A stretch of DNA of 10,829 nucleotides from Planctomycetota bacterium (GCA_947470885.1 CANIXE010000045.1:1-10829); one strand, 5' to 3'. Counted from the first letter of the stretch, positions 1 through 8,222 are shown. The notes: generated by a model from the sequence alone, not told the origin. Numbers and translations: made by a program.

Positions 1-2
1 TG

Positions 3-2177
3 TTCACTGGCAAAGTGAAGGAATTCACCCAGGACCTTGAAGTTTTGACGGCAACGCCCCTGATTCAGCTTGGGCCGATCATGGGCGAACTTGATGGCAA
101 ACTGGCCCGATTGGGGGAAGATGCCGATAAAATCCGGGGTCCCCATGGTATCCGGGCCCACAAAGACTTGGAGGATCTCCGGTCTTCGGTCTATGTCCTA
201 CGCCAGCAACTGGCCGCGTCGACCATGGGCGATATCGAAAAATGTATCGCCAACGGTCAGATCGCCGATGCCTTGGGGAAAATCGATTCATTCAAGACCG
301 TCTTCGGCGGTGAGTTCGAAGCCCATCGCCTGCAACGGGCCACCAGTGCAGTTGAACTGGCCAAGCGGGACCAGAAGACCAAGGATGATGATCGTTCCAC
401 AGCCCCTGAACGCTTTGCCGCTGCCCAGGATCTTGAGGCCAAGGGCCGGCTTGCCGATGCCCTGGAGGCCTTCCGCCGACTTTCCCGCAGTGTCCATCCT
501 GAAATCGCGGCCCAGGCGAAGGAAGCCGTTAGCCGGCTCGCTCCCCAGGAAATCCACGCTGGTATCGCCTGGAATGAGGCTCTGGCCCTGGCCGGACGGG
601 ATTTGAATGGTGGCTTGACCTTGTTTGCCAATGATGCTTTTGCCCGTAGCGCAGTTGCCTGGAACCATGAAGGTGAACGGCTACGTCTGAAGAGCGAAAT
701 CGAAGATCGGATCCAGGCTGCAGAACAGGCCTGGAAGGGCCTGAGCGCGGATTCTGGCGTGGCCGCCTTGGAGCGCTATTTGACCAGTCACCCTGGATCT
801 CCGTTTAAAGTCCAGGCTGAGACCCGCTTGAACCAAGCGAAAAACCGCTTGGCCACCCGGGATCAGAAATTGGCTGAATTTACCAAATTGATGGAAGCCA
901 AGCAGTACCAGTCGGCCTGGATGCTGGGGAGGGATCTCAGCGCGGGTTACGCTTCGGTCCTTGAACCAGGCCAAATGAAGCTGCCCTTGTGGATCGAAAG
1001 CCAGCCCAGTGGAGCGACTGTGGCCATGAACGGCACGGTGGTCGGTCGAACACCGCTGCTTATTACCTACGCCTCTGGTGCCACGGGCGAGTTGACTATC
1101 GGCGCCGCAGGATGGGTGTCGGTGGTCGGCAAGCTCCAGGAAGTGATGAACGACTGGCATTTGACGGTGACCCTCACCCGCCAGCCGGTGTGGAAGATAG
1201 AGCTAGGCAAACCTGTGACTCAAGCTGGGGTCCTGGCTGACAAAACCGTGCTGTTGGCCGTCAGCGACGGGGTCCTGGTGGTGGATGCCACCGGCAAAAC
1301 CCGGTGGCGCCAGGCTGTGGCGGGGGATGACCTGGGGGGTGGCCGGAATCGTCTGAACCACCTCCCGGCGGTACTGCCGGATGGCAGTATGGCCCTGGGC
1401 CTTCCCGGGAAGGATCTGGGAATCATCGACAATCGCGGCCTGCGTCTGGTGCGGATTCCCACCAATGGCGAAATTCGTGGCCGCCCCATCGTATTCACCA
1501 ATGATGTTTACGGTCCAGGATCCCGCCTGGCCTACGCTGGCGAAGCCATCACCACCGGTCCCATTGGCGGACCAACCATGCGCCTGGCGCTTCCCTCACC
1601 GGCCATCTCCGGTCCGTTGTCCATCGAACGCGGCCTCGACCGCCTGTTGGTGGTGGGCACGGTTAACGGCCAGTTACTGGGTATGGAAGAGTCCCCCAAG
1701 GCCACCGCGCCGGTCTGGAAGCTGAATCTCCAAGCGTCGGACATCGGCCAGCTGGTGCCGGTGGGCGAGGATGCCTTGGCGGTGGTCTTGGATGGCAGCC
1801 GTCTGGCAATGGCCCAGATCGGACCAGAAGGCGCCAGCGTCCGCTGGTCCCAGGCCCTAAAATACCCCGCCATCGGTGACCCCCAGGTCTTGCCGGATGG
1901 CACCGTCCTTCTGGCGACCGGCAGAGCGGTGGTCCGGTTCTCGAAGGATGGCGATGCCTTGCCGTCCCTGGTGGCCCCCGGTGTAACCCTGTCACCGGTT
2001 TCCGCTGCCGCGGATCTGGTGGCGGTGGGCACCCAGGAGGGCCTGCTGGCGGTGTGGAAGAACGGCCAACCCCTGTGGGCCACGCCTTGCGGCCAGCCGG
2101 TCACCGCGGTGGCGGTGACGCCGGGCCTCATCCTGGCGGGTCTGGCGGATGGTACCGTGGTGTCGTTCCTGCCCTGA
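3..2177 (+). CDS. 5'-partial PEGA-domain / PQQ-like beta-propeller protein
   Basis: The reading frame is open to the left edge, so the gene is probably cut by the window. The first in-window start candidate is a GTG at 15 with no clear ribosome site, and I do not take it as the true start. Numbering from that GTG (720 aa): residues ~1-320 are mostly helical with TPR-like stretches, such as EAKGRLADALEAF near 141-153 and a 'L..YL..HP.SP' segment near 254-265. Residues ~325-390 form a PEGA domain with the typical G-x-x-x-G-x-TPL core (NGTVVGRTPL). Residues ~394-720 form a PQQ/WD40-like propeller with repeated 'G-x-L-x-V-x...G...W' blades and a final GLADGTVVSFLP. In bacteria this layout often follows an N-terminal Ser/Thr kinase or a membrane anchor, but neither can be seen here. 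PEGA domains are linked to surface or envelope proteins, so an extracytoplasmic scaffold or sensor role is plausible. There is no visible enzyme active site. Domain calls are fairly firm; function is open. Confidence 0.75.
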   Translation, partial: FTGKVKEFTQDLEVLTATPLIQLGPIMGELDGKLARLGEDADKIRGPHGIRAHKDLEDLRSSVYVLRQQLAASTMGDIEKCIANGQIADALGKIDSFKTVFGGEFEAHRLQRATSAVELAKRDQKTKDDDRSTAPERFAAAQDLEAKGRLADALEAFRRLSRSVHPEIAAQAKEAVSRLAPQEIHAGIAWNEALALAGRDLNGGLTLFANDAFARSAVAWNHEGERLRLKSEIEDRIQAAEQAWKGLSADSGVAALERYLTSHPGSPFKVQAETRLNQAKNRLATRDQKLAEFTKLMEAKQYQSAWMLGRDLSAGYASVLEPGQMKLPLWIESQPSGATVAMNGTVVGRTPLLITYASGATGELTIGAAGWVSVVGKLQEVMNDWHLTVTLTRQPVWKIELGKPVTQAGVLADKTVLLAVSDGVLVVDATGKTRWRQAVAGDDLGGGRNRLNHLPAVLPDGSMALGLPGKDLGIIDNRGLRLVRIPTNGEIRGRPIVFTNDVYGPGSRLAYAGEAITTGPIGGPTMRLALPSPAISGPLSIERGLDRLLVVGTVNGQLLGMEESPKATAPVWKLNLQASDIGQLVPVGEDALAVVLDGSRLAMAQIGPEGASVRWSQALKYPAIGDPQVLPDGTVLLATGRAVVRFSKDGDALPSLVAPGVTLSPVSAAADLVAVGTQEGLLAVWKNGQPLWATPCGQPVTAVAVTPGLILAGLADGTVVSFLP

Positions 2178-2201
2178 ATTTCCTCGGTTCGCGGAATTTT
2201 T

Positions 2202-2233
2202 GACGCCCGATCCGGTGACCCGGATCGGGCGTC
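2202..2233. terminator. Perfect 14-bp GC-rich hairpin between convergent genes
   Basis: The left arm gacgcccgatccgg (2202-2215) and right arm ccggatcgggcgtc (2220-2233) are exact reverse complements around a 4-nt loop (tgac). It sits 24 bases after the stop of the PEGA/propeller gene and 5 bases beyond the stop of the minus-strand oxidoreductase, so it can act on both transcripts. It is not a classical intrinsic terminator: the only T run (TTTTT, 2197-2201) precedes the stem on the plus strand, and neither strand has a U tract after it. It is most likely a U-tract-less bidirectional terminator or a 3'-end stabilising hairpin. Confidence 0.7.
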
Positions 2234-2238
2234 GGGGT

Positions 2239-3912
2239 TCAGGCAGAAGCCGCAGTCGCAGCGACGTGGACTACCTGCGGATGGACCTGACCCGCCAGCA
2301 ACGCCCCCAGGCCTTGGCGCATTACCGGCACCTGCCACAGATCCCCCCGGTGACCTGGCATCCAACAGCGGACGTTGGGCGTGGCAGCATTGCGCCAGGC
2401 GGCGGGGAAACTGCCCCGGTTGATGGTGATGGTCAGGCCGACCTCCACCGGAGCGATGGCCTGGAGGTCGATGAAGGCCTCGTCGGTGGGCAACCAGCCG
2501 CCGGTGAAGCCCAGCCCCAGGGGATCGCCGGGAACGGTAGTGAGGACCATCGGCTCGATGGGATGGGTCGACACGCCCCACTGCCAGATCAGGCCGCACC
2601 AGCGGTGGAATTCTGGCCAATGGCGCCAGGCCCCCAGGCCGGCGTGGACCACCAGCAACGACTTTCCGGCCCGGACCCACCGGGACAGCACCTTCTGGGT
2701 CGAGGCATCCGCGTGTTCCTGGGTGTTGTAGATCACCAGGTCGTCGATGCCTTCCAGATCCGCTGACACCAGGCCCCGGGTTTCTGCCGAAATCACTTGA
2801 GGGGGATGACCGGTGGTTGACGCCAGGGCGGCGGCCAGGCCATCCCGGCCCCCGGAATTGAAATGGCTGTCTGCCAACAAGGCCGTGCGTCGGCCCTGGG
2901 CAGGGCCGCTGGTCGGGCGGGCCAGGACTTCCAGGGGCGCGTAGTGGACGTTCAGGGGCAGGGTCACCACCGTCTGGGTGCGGGCGGATTCGTGGACGGC
3001 ATAGGCCATTTCCGTGGCGATGGCGCAGCGACGGAGGCTGCATTCCGGTTCTGGACCACCGGCCAGGGCCACCACCACCTCGCCCATCAAGCGGGTGAAT
3101 CCGTCCTGGGCGGGGCCGGTCAGGCGGGCGAAGCCCCGGCGGGTGAAGCTGTCCACACCGTTGTCCTGGATCCGGGCCAGGCCATCGCTGCCGGCGATTT
3201 CCACGCCGAAGTTGGAACCGGGTCCGCTGACGAACGTGGCCGTGGGGCCGTCGGCCCATTGGGCCAGGACCACCGAGGTGTCCTCCACCGCGTGGCCATA
3301 GCGCCGGTTCGGGGGCGAACCCACCGCCGCCCCCGCGAGGATCGACACGGGAGGGCCATCGAACAGGAAGCAGGCCATGTCGAACCAGTGGGTGGTCCAG
3401 GACAGGATGTCCCAGCCATCCCCGACCCGGGCGGTGATCGCCGGGGTGGTTCCCAGGACCCCGGAACGCAGGTGGTCCCGCAGGAGTTGGAAGGGGGTTT
3501 CGTAGCGCCGCTGGTGGGCGACGCAGACCACGGTTCCATGGGCTGCGGTCGCGTGTTCGAGGCTGCGAATCTCTCCGACATCCAGGGCCAGGGGCTTTTC
3601 CACCACCACCGCCTTCACCCCGGCGGCAATCGCCGCCAGGGCCATGGGCACATGCAGGCCTGGCCAGGTGCAGATGCTTACGGCGTCGGGGACCACCGCC
3701 GCGTACAGGGCCGTCGCCTCGGCGAAGCAGTCTTCCAGCGGAAGGGCGAATCGCTCGGCGAAGGCCGCCAGGTTGTCCGGGTTGGGATCCACCGCCAACA
3801 GGCGGACGGGGCGTCCGTCGGGGCCACCAATGTCCGGAAATGAGGCGCAGACTGGGTGGGCTGGACACGGAAACCTCGTCGGTGGCCGAGTCTGACCCGA
3901 ACTCCAGGGCAT
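2239..3912 (-). CDS. Gfo/Idh/MocA oxidoreductase fused to a ThuA-like domain, with an aberrant N-terminus
   Basis: This is a 557-aa reading from the ATG at 3912. Residues ~37-335 look like a Gfo/Idh/MocA NAD(P)-dependent sugar oxidoreductase. They include a second Rossmann strand ending in an acidic residue (VRLLAVDPNPDN, ~36-47), the family's EKP motif (E105-K106-P107), and the C-terminal substrate domain with H175 and D178 in 'TTHWFDM'. Residues ~342-545 resemble ThuA (trehalose-utilisation type, class-I glutamine-amidotransferase-like fold): LLADSHFNSGGRDGL, DDLVIYNTQEH, LLVVHAGLGAW and PTDEAFIDLQAI. In rhizobia ThuA and the oxidoreductase ThuB are separate neighbours acting on trehalose-type disaccharides through keto-sugar chemistry; here the two activities appear fused. 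The oddity is that residues 1-~28 lack the G-x-G-x-x-G loop expected at the N-terminus, while another frame of the same DNA reads LGHRRGF, so a frameshift or decay is suspected. No good ribosome site precedes the ATG. The substrate cannot be read from sequence. The family call is strong; whether the gene is intact is uncertain. Confidence 0.8.
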   Translation of the reverse strand: MPWSSGQTRPPTRFPCPAHPVCASFPDIGGPDGRPVRLLAVDPNPDNLAAFAERFALPLEDCFAEATALYAAVVPDAVSICTWPGLHVPMALAAIAAGVKAVVVEKPLALDVGEIRSLEHATAAHGTVVCVAHQRRYETPFQLLRDHLRSGVLGTTPAITARVGDGWDILSWTTHWFDMACFLFDGPPVSILAGAAVGSPPNRRYGHAVEDTSVVLAQWADGPTATFVSGPGSNFGVEIAGSDGLARIQDNGVDSFTRRGFARLTGPAQDGFTRLMGEVVVALAGGPEPECSLRRCAIATEMAYAVHESARTQTVVTLPLNVHYAPLEVLARPTSGPAQGRRTALLADSHFNSGGRDGLAAALASTTGHPPQVISAETRGLVSADLEGIDDLVIYNTQEHADASTQKVLSRWVRAGKSLLVVHAGLGAWRHWPEFHRWCGLIWQWGVSTHPIEPMVLTTVPGDPLGLGFTGGWLPTDEAFIDLQAIAPVEVGLTITINRGSFPAAWRNAATPNVRCWMPGHRGDLWQVPVMRQGLGALLAGQVHPQVVHVAATAASA

Positions 3913-3957
3913 CTCAATGAAAACGTCCGGCCCCCATAGAAGCCAAGCGAAGCAGAT

Positions 3958-3989
3958 GACCGGACAACCGGACGACCGGACGACCGGAC
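3958..3989. repeat. Four tandem 8-bp units, consensus GACCGGAC
   Basis: Four contiguous 8-mers are visible: gaccggac, aaccggac, gaccggac, gaccggac, with one mismatch (A for G at the first base of unit 2). The repeat lies about 60-90 bases upstream of the proS start. It could be iterated binding sites or simple replication slippage in GC-rich DNA; the sequence alone does not decide. Confidence 0.85.
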
Positions 3990-3992
3990 TGC

Positions 3993-4002
3993 GGCAATTG
4001 CC
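3993..4002. promoter_or_regulatory. 10-bp perfect palindrome ggcaattgcc, possible operator
   Basis: The sequence ggcaattgcc is its own reverse complement and lies 4 bases after the tandem repeat and 46 bases before the proS ATG. It sits within a looser imperfect inverted repeat (ctgcggcaa against ttgcctccgccag). A dimeric regulator could bind here, but 10 bp is short enough to occur by chance. Confidence 0.3.
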
Positions 4003-4037
4003 TCCGCCAGATGGCCGCCAACCTGTCCCGCCCTCTC

Positions 4038-4042
4038 AGGAG
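4038..4042 (+). promoter_or_regulatory. Shine-Dalgarno site that fixes the proS start
   Basis: AGGAG is followed by six bases and then ATG at 4049. This is the only strong ribosome site in the region, and the protein that follows begins like known ProRS proteins, so it overrules the in-frame upstream ATG at 3917. Confidence 0.85.
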
Positions 4043-4048
4043 TCTGCC

Positions 4049-5857
4049 ATGCGCGCCAGCCGGATGAATCTGACCACCCTTCGTGAAGATCCCGCCGAGG
4101 CCGAGATCGCCAGCCATCGCCTGCTGACCCGGGCGGGGTTCCTCTACAAGTCCGGGGCCGGGCTGTATCTCTACGGCCCGCTGCTGCAGCGGGTGGTGGA
4201 GCGGATCCGGCGGATCGTCAGCGAAGAAATCAACCGGGCCGGTGGCCTGGAAATCACCATGCCGATCATGCAGGAGCAGGCCCTGTGGGAGCGTTCCGGG
4301 CGTTGGGCCACCTACCAGGCCAGCCGGACCATGCTGACGGTGAAGGACCGTTCCGGCCAGGTGTTCGGCCTAGCCCCCACCGCCGAAGAAGTCGTCACCG
4401 ACTACGCCAGCAAAGTGGTCACCAGCTACAAACAGCTGCCGGTGACCTTCTACCAGCAGCACACCAAGTTCCGGGATGAGATCCGCCCCCGCTTCGGCCT
4501 GATGCGGGTGAAGGAGTTCATCATGATGGACGCCTATTCGTTCCATGACACCACCGCCAGCCTGGATGTGACCTACGACGGGATGCGCGTAGCCTATCAG
4601 CGGGCGTTCCGCCGTCTGGGCCTGGAAGCCTTCGCCGTGGAAGCCGACAGCGGCGCCATCGGCGGCAGCGGCTCCCACGAATTCATGGTCGCCGCCGCCG
4701 TGGGCGAAGACACCATTCTGTACAACGCGGATTCAGGCTACGCCGCCAACGTCGAGCGGGCCCACGGTCGGATCGCTCCGGCGGGCCCCTGGACCGCCCC
4801 GGTGGCGGCCACCCTGGTCCACACCCCGGCGGTGGGCGCGATCACTGACGTCATCGGCTTCCTGAACACAAACGGCTACGCCGACGTCCAGGCCGTCCAC
4901 GCCCTGAAGTGCGTGCTCTTCGTCGCCAAGACCGCCACCGCCGACCACACCGTCGCCGCCTTCGTCCGGGGCGACCGGGACGTGAACGAGGTCAAGCTTA
5001 CCAACGCGATCACCCGCCTGTTGGGTGATGCTGGTCCGGTGCTGAACCTGCGGCCCATGACCCCCGACGAGGTTCGGGCCGCCACCGGTGCCGAACCCGG
5101 CTTCGCTGGTCCTGGCACTGGCTTGAAGGTCCACCTGGCGGTGGCCGACAAGCTGACCCTGGATCCCGCCGCGCCCACGGTGGCCGGGGCCAACAAGACG
5201 GACCACCACCTGGTGGGCTTCCGCCTGGATCGTGATGCGGGCGTGACCCTGACCTGGGATGATCTGGTGACCATCCGCGCCGGGGACGGCGATCCCAAGG
5301 GCACCGGCGTGCTGGACGAGAAGCGGGGCATCGAGGTCGGCCACATCTTCAAGCTGGGCACCAAGTATTCCGTCGCCATGGGCGCCGAATACCTGGGCCA
5401 GGACCAGAAGCGCCATCCGTTCATCATGGGCTGCTACGGCATCGGCACCTCCCGGGTCGCCGCCGCCGCGGTGGAACAACACCACGACGCCGACGGCATC
5501 CGCTGGCCGGTGACCATCGCGCCCTACCAGGTGGTGATCGTTCCCACCGGCAAGCCGGGGGATGCGGCGGTGGAACAGGCTGCCGAGGGCATCTACCAGG
5601 AACTGCTGAGCCAGGGCATCGATGTGATCTTGGACGACCGGGACCAGAAGCCCGGGGTGAAGTTCAAGGACTGGGACCTAGTGGGCATCCCCTACCGGAT
5701 CGTCGCCGGCCGGGGTGTTGCCGAAGGCTTGGTGGAAGTGAAGCCCCGGGGTGGTGAGGTGGCGAACCTGCCCATCGCCCAGGCCGCCGCCGCCGCCGCC
5801 ATCTGGATTAAGGAACGGATCGCCGAACGGAACGCCGCCGCCGACGCGGTGCGCTGA
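4049..5857 (+). CDS. proS: Prolyl-tRNA synthetase, bacterial type with editing insertion
   Basis: Cytoplasmic class II synthetase that charges tRNA-Pro with proline using ATP. The product is 602 aa, slightly longer than the ~572 aa of E. coli ProS. The N-terminus MRASRMNLTTLREDPAEAEI aligns with the E. coli start ([20 protein letters not shown]), which with the AGGAG site fixes the ATG at 4049. Visible landmarks: the proline-binding TxE motif T111-A112-E113; motif 2 FRDEIRPRFG with R142 and E144; motif 3 GCYGIGTSRV with R469; and the bacterial insertion (YbaK-like) editing domain at roughly 230-410, with K287 in ALKCVLFVA matching the editing lysine (K279) of E. coli. The C-terminal anticodon-binding domain contains LLSQGIDVILDDRDQKPGVKFKD. 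The tail is alanine-rich from GCC repeats (5782-5799). It is first gene of a tight run, with the ribokinase starting 5 bases after its stop. All key residues are present, so it should be active. Confidence 0.97.
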   Translation: MRASRMNLTTLREDPAEAEIASHRLLTRAGFLYKSGAGLYLYGPLLQRVVERIRRIVSEEINRAGGLEITMPIMQEQALWERSGRWATYQASRTMLTVKDRSGQVFGLAPTAEEVVTDYASKVVTSYKQLPVTFYQQHTKFRDEIRPRFGLMRVKEFIMMDAYSFHDTTASLDVTYDGMRVAYQRAFRRLGLEAFAVEADSGAIGGSGSHEFMVAAAVGEDTILYNADSGYAANVERAHGRIAPAGPWTAPVAATLVHTPAVGAITDVIGFLNTNGYADVQAVHALKCVLFVAKTATADHTVAAFVRGDRDVNEVKLTNAITRLLGDAGPVLNLRPMTPDEVRAATGAEPGFAGPGTGLKVHLAVADKLTLDPAAPTVAGANKTDHHLVGFRLDRDAGVTLTWDDLVTIRAGDGDPKGTGVLDEKRGIEVGHIFKLGTKYSVAMGAEYLGQDQKRHPFIMGCYGIGTSRVAAAAVEQHHDADGIRWPVTIAPYQVVIVPTGKPGDAAVEQAAEGIYQELLSQGIDVILDDRDQKPGVKFKDWDLVGIPYRIVAGRGVAEGLVEVKPRGGEVANLPIAQAAAAAAIWIKERIAERNAAADAVR

Positions 5858-5862
5858 ACGCC

Positions 5863-6798
5863 GTGCGCTCCCTGCTGGTCATCGGCTCGCTGAACGCGGA
5901 CCTGTATGTGGAGATCCCCCGTCTGCCCATCCCCGGCGAGACCCTCGCCGGGACGGGCAACGCCGTGCGCTCCGGAGGCAAGGGAGCCAATCAGGCCGCC
6001 GCCGCCGCCCGCCTGGGGCGGTTGACCTGGCTGGCCGGACGGGTGGGTACGGATGCCTTCGCGGCACCGATCCTCACTGATCTGGCCGAGGCCTGCGTCG
6101 ACACCGCCCTGGTGAAGCCCATGCCCGGGGCCACCGGCCAGGCCCTCATCCTGCTGCAATCGGATGGCGACAACGCCATCATCCTCAGCCCCGGGGCCAA
6201 CCACACCTGGGGCCTGGCGGATGGTTTCGCCATGGACACCGCCGTGGCCGCGGCGATCCCCGCCTCGGGCCTGCTGCTGTTGCAGCGGGAGATCCCCGGC
6301 GAGGTGAACCTGGCCGCGGCTCGGATCGCCCGGTCTTCCGGGGTGCCGGTGATCCTAGATGCCGGAGGCGAAGCCACCCCGATTCCGCCGGAACTGCTCA
6401 TCGGCCTGCACACGTTCAGCCCCAATGAAAGCGAGTTGGCCCGGCTCACCGGCCTGCCCGTGGACACCCTGGACCAGGTGGAGGCCGCGGCCCGGACCTT
6501 CCACCGCCGGGGCGTCCATCACGTCCTGGTGAAACTCGGGGCCCGGGGCTGTTTGTCTGTCCCCCGGGAGGGCACTGTGCTGGCCCAGCCGGCCTTCCCC
6601 GTGCCCGTGGTGGATACCACCGGGGCGGGGGACTGCTTCACCGCCGCCTACGCCGTGGCCCTGCTGGAGGGCCAGGACCCGGCCCGGCGGCTGCGTTTCG
6701 CCTGCGCCGCCGCAGCGTTGTGCGTCCAGACCAAGGGTGCCCTGCCCGCCATGCCGAAACGCGCCCAGGTCGAGGCATTCCTGGAGGCCCAGCCGTGA
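5863..6798 (+). CDS. rbsK: Ribokinase (PfkB family)
   Basis: Phosphorylates D-ribose with ATP to ribose 5-phosphate in the cytoplasm, feeding the pentose phosphate pool and PRPP. At 311 aa it has normal family length. Landmarks in order: GSLNADLYVEIP (8-19) and PGET (24-27) for sugar binding; the first PfkB signature GGKGANQA (38-45); SPNESELARLTG (~187-198), typical of ribokinases; and the second signature DTTGAGD with the catalytic base D257. These match ribokinase better than fructokinase or adenosine kinase, though a related sugar is possible. The start is a GTG 5 bases after the proS stop with no visible Shine-Dalgarno site. It is chosen because LLVIGSLNAD must lie at the N-terminus and no ATG is available, so translation is probably coupled to proS. 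Its end overlaps the next gene by 4 bases. Confidence 0.93.
   Translation: MRSLLVIGSLNADLYVEIPRLPIPGETLAGTGNAVRSGGKGANQAAAAARLGRLTWLAGRVGTDAFAAPILTDLAEACVDTALVKPMPGATGQALILLQSDGDNAIILSPGANHTWGLADGFAMDTAVAAAIPASGLLLLQREIPGEVNLAAARIARSSGVPVILDAGGEATPIPPELLIGLHTFSPNESELARLTGLPVDTLDQVEAAARTFHRRGVHHVLVKLGARGCLSVPREGTVLAQPAFPVPVVDTTGAGDCFTAAYAVALLEGQDPARRLRFACAAAALCVQTKGALPAMPKRAQVEAFLEAQP
6783..6787 (+). promoter_or_regulatory. Shine-Dalgarno site for the DUF1802 gene inside the ribokinase end
   Basis: GGAGG lies 7 bases before the GTG at 6795 and within the last codons of the ribokinase. It decides the DUF1802 start over longer in-frame readings (from 6720) that would overlap the ribokinase by about 80 bases. 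Confidence 0.75.
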
Positions 6799-7349
6799 GC
6801 TTGGATGTGGCCCTTCAAGAATGGTCGTCGGTCTGCGCCGCCCTGGGGGATGGCCGGCTGACCCTGCTGGTGCGCAAGGGCGGAATCCACGAACGGGGCG
6901 GTGGCCTATTCGTCCCGGAGCACGAACGCTTCGCCCTGTGGCCCACCCATCTCCACGAATCGCCGGAACGGTTGCGGTGGAGCGCCGAGCGCCAGCTCGG
7001 CTCGTCAGCTCTGTCGAAGGACGGCGTGATTTCCATAATCGCCCAGTCAGTCAAAGTGTTCAAAGTCACCGACCTGCCCAAGCTGCTGACCCTCGCCGAC
7101 GAACTCTTGTGGACCGATGCCGAACTGGCCACCCGCTTCGCCTACCGCAACCAGCCCCACCTATACGTTCTGATCCTGCGCATTTTCCGCCTGCCGGCCC
7201 CGGTGATCATCCCCGATGATCCCAGCTATGCCGGCTGCCGCAGCTGGCTGCGCCTGAAGACCAGCGTTCCGGTCAACGTCGCCGTCCCGGTTCTCGATGA
7301 TGCCACCTTCGCCCACCGATTGTCCCGTATTTCGTCCGTCTTGGAATAA
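6795..7349 (+). CDS. DUF1802 family protein of unknown function
   Basis: A 184-aa cytoplasmic-looking protein without signal peptide or membrane segment. It resembles the DUF1802 family: an early ALQEW (6-10), then LLVRKGGIHERGGG (24-37), RFALWPTHLHE (45-55), a central basic and helical part with SIIAQSVKVFKV and ELLWTDAELATRFAYRNQPHLYVLILRIFRLP, and a C-terminal PSYAGCRSWLRL. The length fits a complete family member. The charged R-K-G-G-I-x-E core suggests ligand or nucleic-acid binding, but no catalytic assignment can be made. The GTG start overlaps the ribokinase stop as GTGA with a good GGAGG in front, implying translational coupling. purU starts 3 bases after its stop. The family call is fairly good; function is unknown. 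Confidence 0.8.
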   Translation: MSLDVALQEWSSVCAALGDGRLTLLVRKGGIHERGGGLFVPEHERFALWPTHLHESPERLRWSAERQLGSSALSKDGVISIIAQSVKVFKVTDLPKLLTLADELLWTDAELATRFAYRNQPHLYVLILRIFRLPAPVIIPDDPSYAGCRSWLRLKTSVPVNVAVPVLDDATFAHRLSRISSVLE

Positions 7350-7352
7350 GCC

Positions 7353-8213
<861 letters not shown>

Positions 8214-8222
8214 GCGGCCTGA

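Larger units (their letters stand above)
3913..4048. promoter_or_regulatory. Divergent intergenic region presumed to hold the promoters of proS and the oxidoreductase
   Basis: These 136 bases separate the minus-strand oxidoreductase start from the proS start. By position they should carry the promoters of both units. I found no convincing -35/-10 pair by eye on either strand. What stands out is a short tandem repeat (3958-3989), a 10-bp palindrome (3993-4002) and the proS ribosome site (4038-4042). The plus-strand frame stays open back to an ATG at 3917, but that extension is not conserved-looking and is treated as noncoding. Confidence 0.5.

Noticed and set aside
2149..2766. 205-codon plus-strand open frame across the convergent gap
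   Set aside because: It overlaps the propeller gene end, runs through the hairpin and lies antisense to the ThuA domain, with no domain signal or ribosome site.
2863..3843. 326-codon plus-strand open frame opposite the oxidoreductase
   Set aside because: The composition (many G, H, Q, R) is typical of the antisense of a GC-rich gene, and the opposite strand carries the EKP motif and ThuA-like segments.
1532..3868. 778-codon open frame on the minus strand spanning the end of the propeller gene and most of the oxidoreductase gene
   Set aside because: Its translation is low-complexity, rich in G, P and R, with no recognisable domain. It shares DNA with two convincing genes in other frames, as expected from GC-rich codon bias.
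3917..4048. 44-residue N-terminal extension of ProRS from the ATG at 3917
   Set aside because: It is encoded by the tandem repeat and intergenic DNA, has no ribosome site, and known ProRS proteins begin at the equivalent of 4049, which has AGGAG in front.
4733..5485. 250-codon minus-strand open frame inside proS
   Set aside because: It is antisense to the ProRS editing and catalytic domains, glycine/valine/histidine-rich and without domain signal: a coding shadow.
5857..5973. 15-nt direct repeat aacgccgtgcgctcc at 5857-5871 and 5959-5973 around the ribokinase start
   Set aside because: The second copy codes for conserved-type ribokinase residues (NAVRS) and both consist of frequent GC-rich codons, so chance is the simpler explanation. 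There are no flanking signs of a mobile element.
6720..6794. Longer start for the DUF1802 gene
   Set aside because: It would overlap the ribokinase by about 80 bases and adds residues unlike the family, whereas the GTG at 6795 has GGAGG at the right distance.
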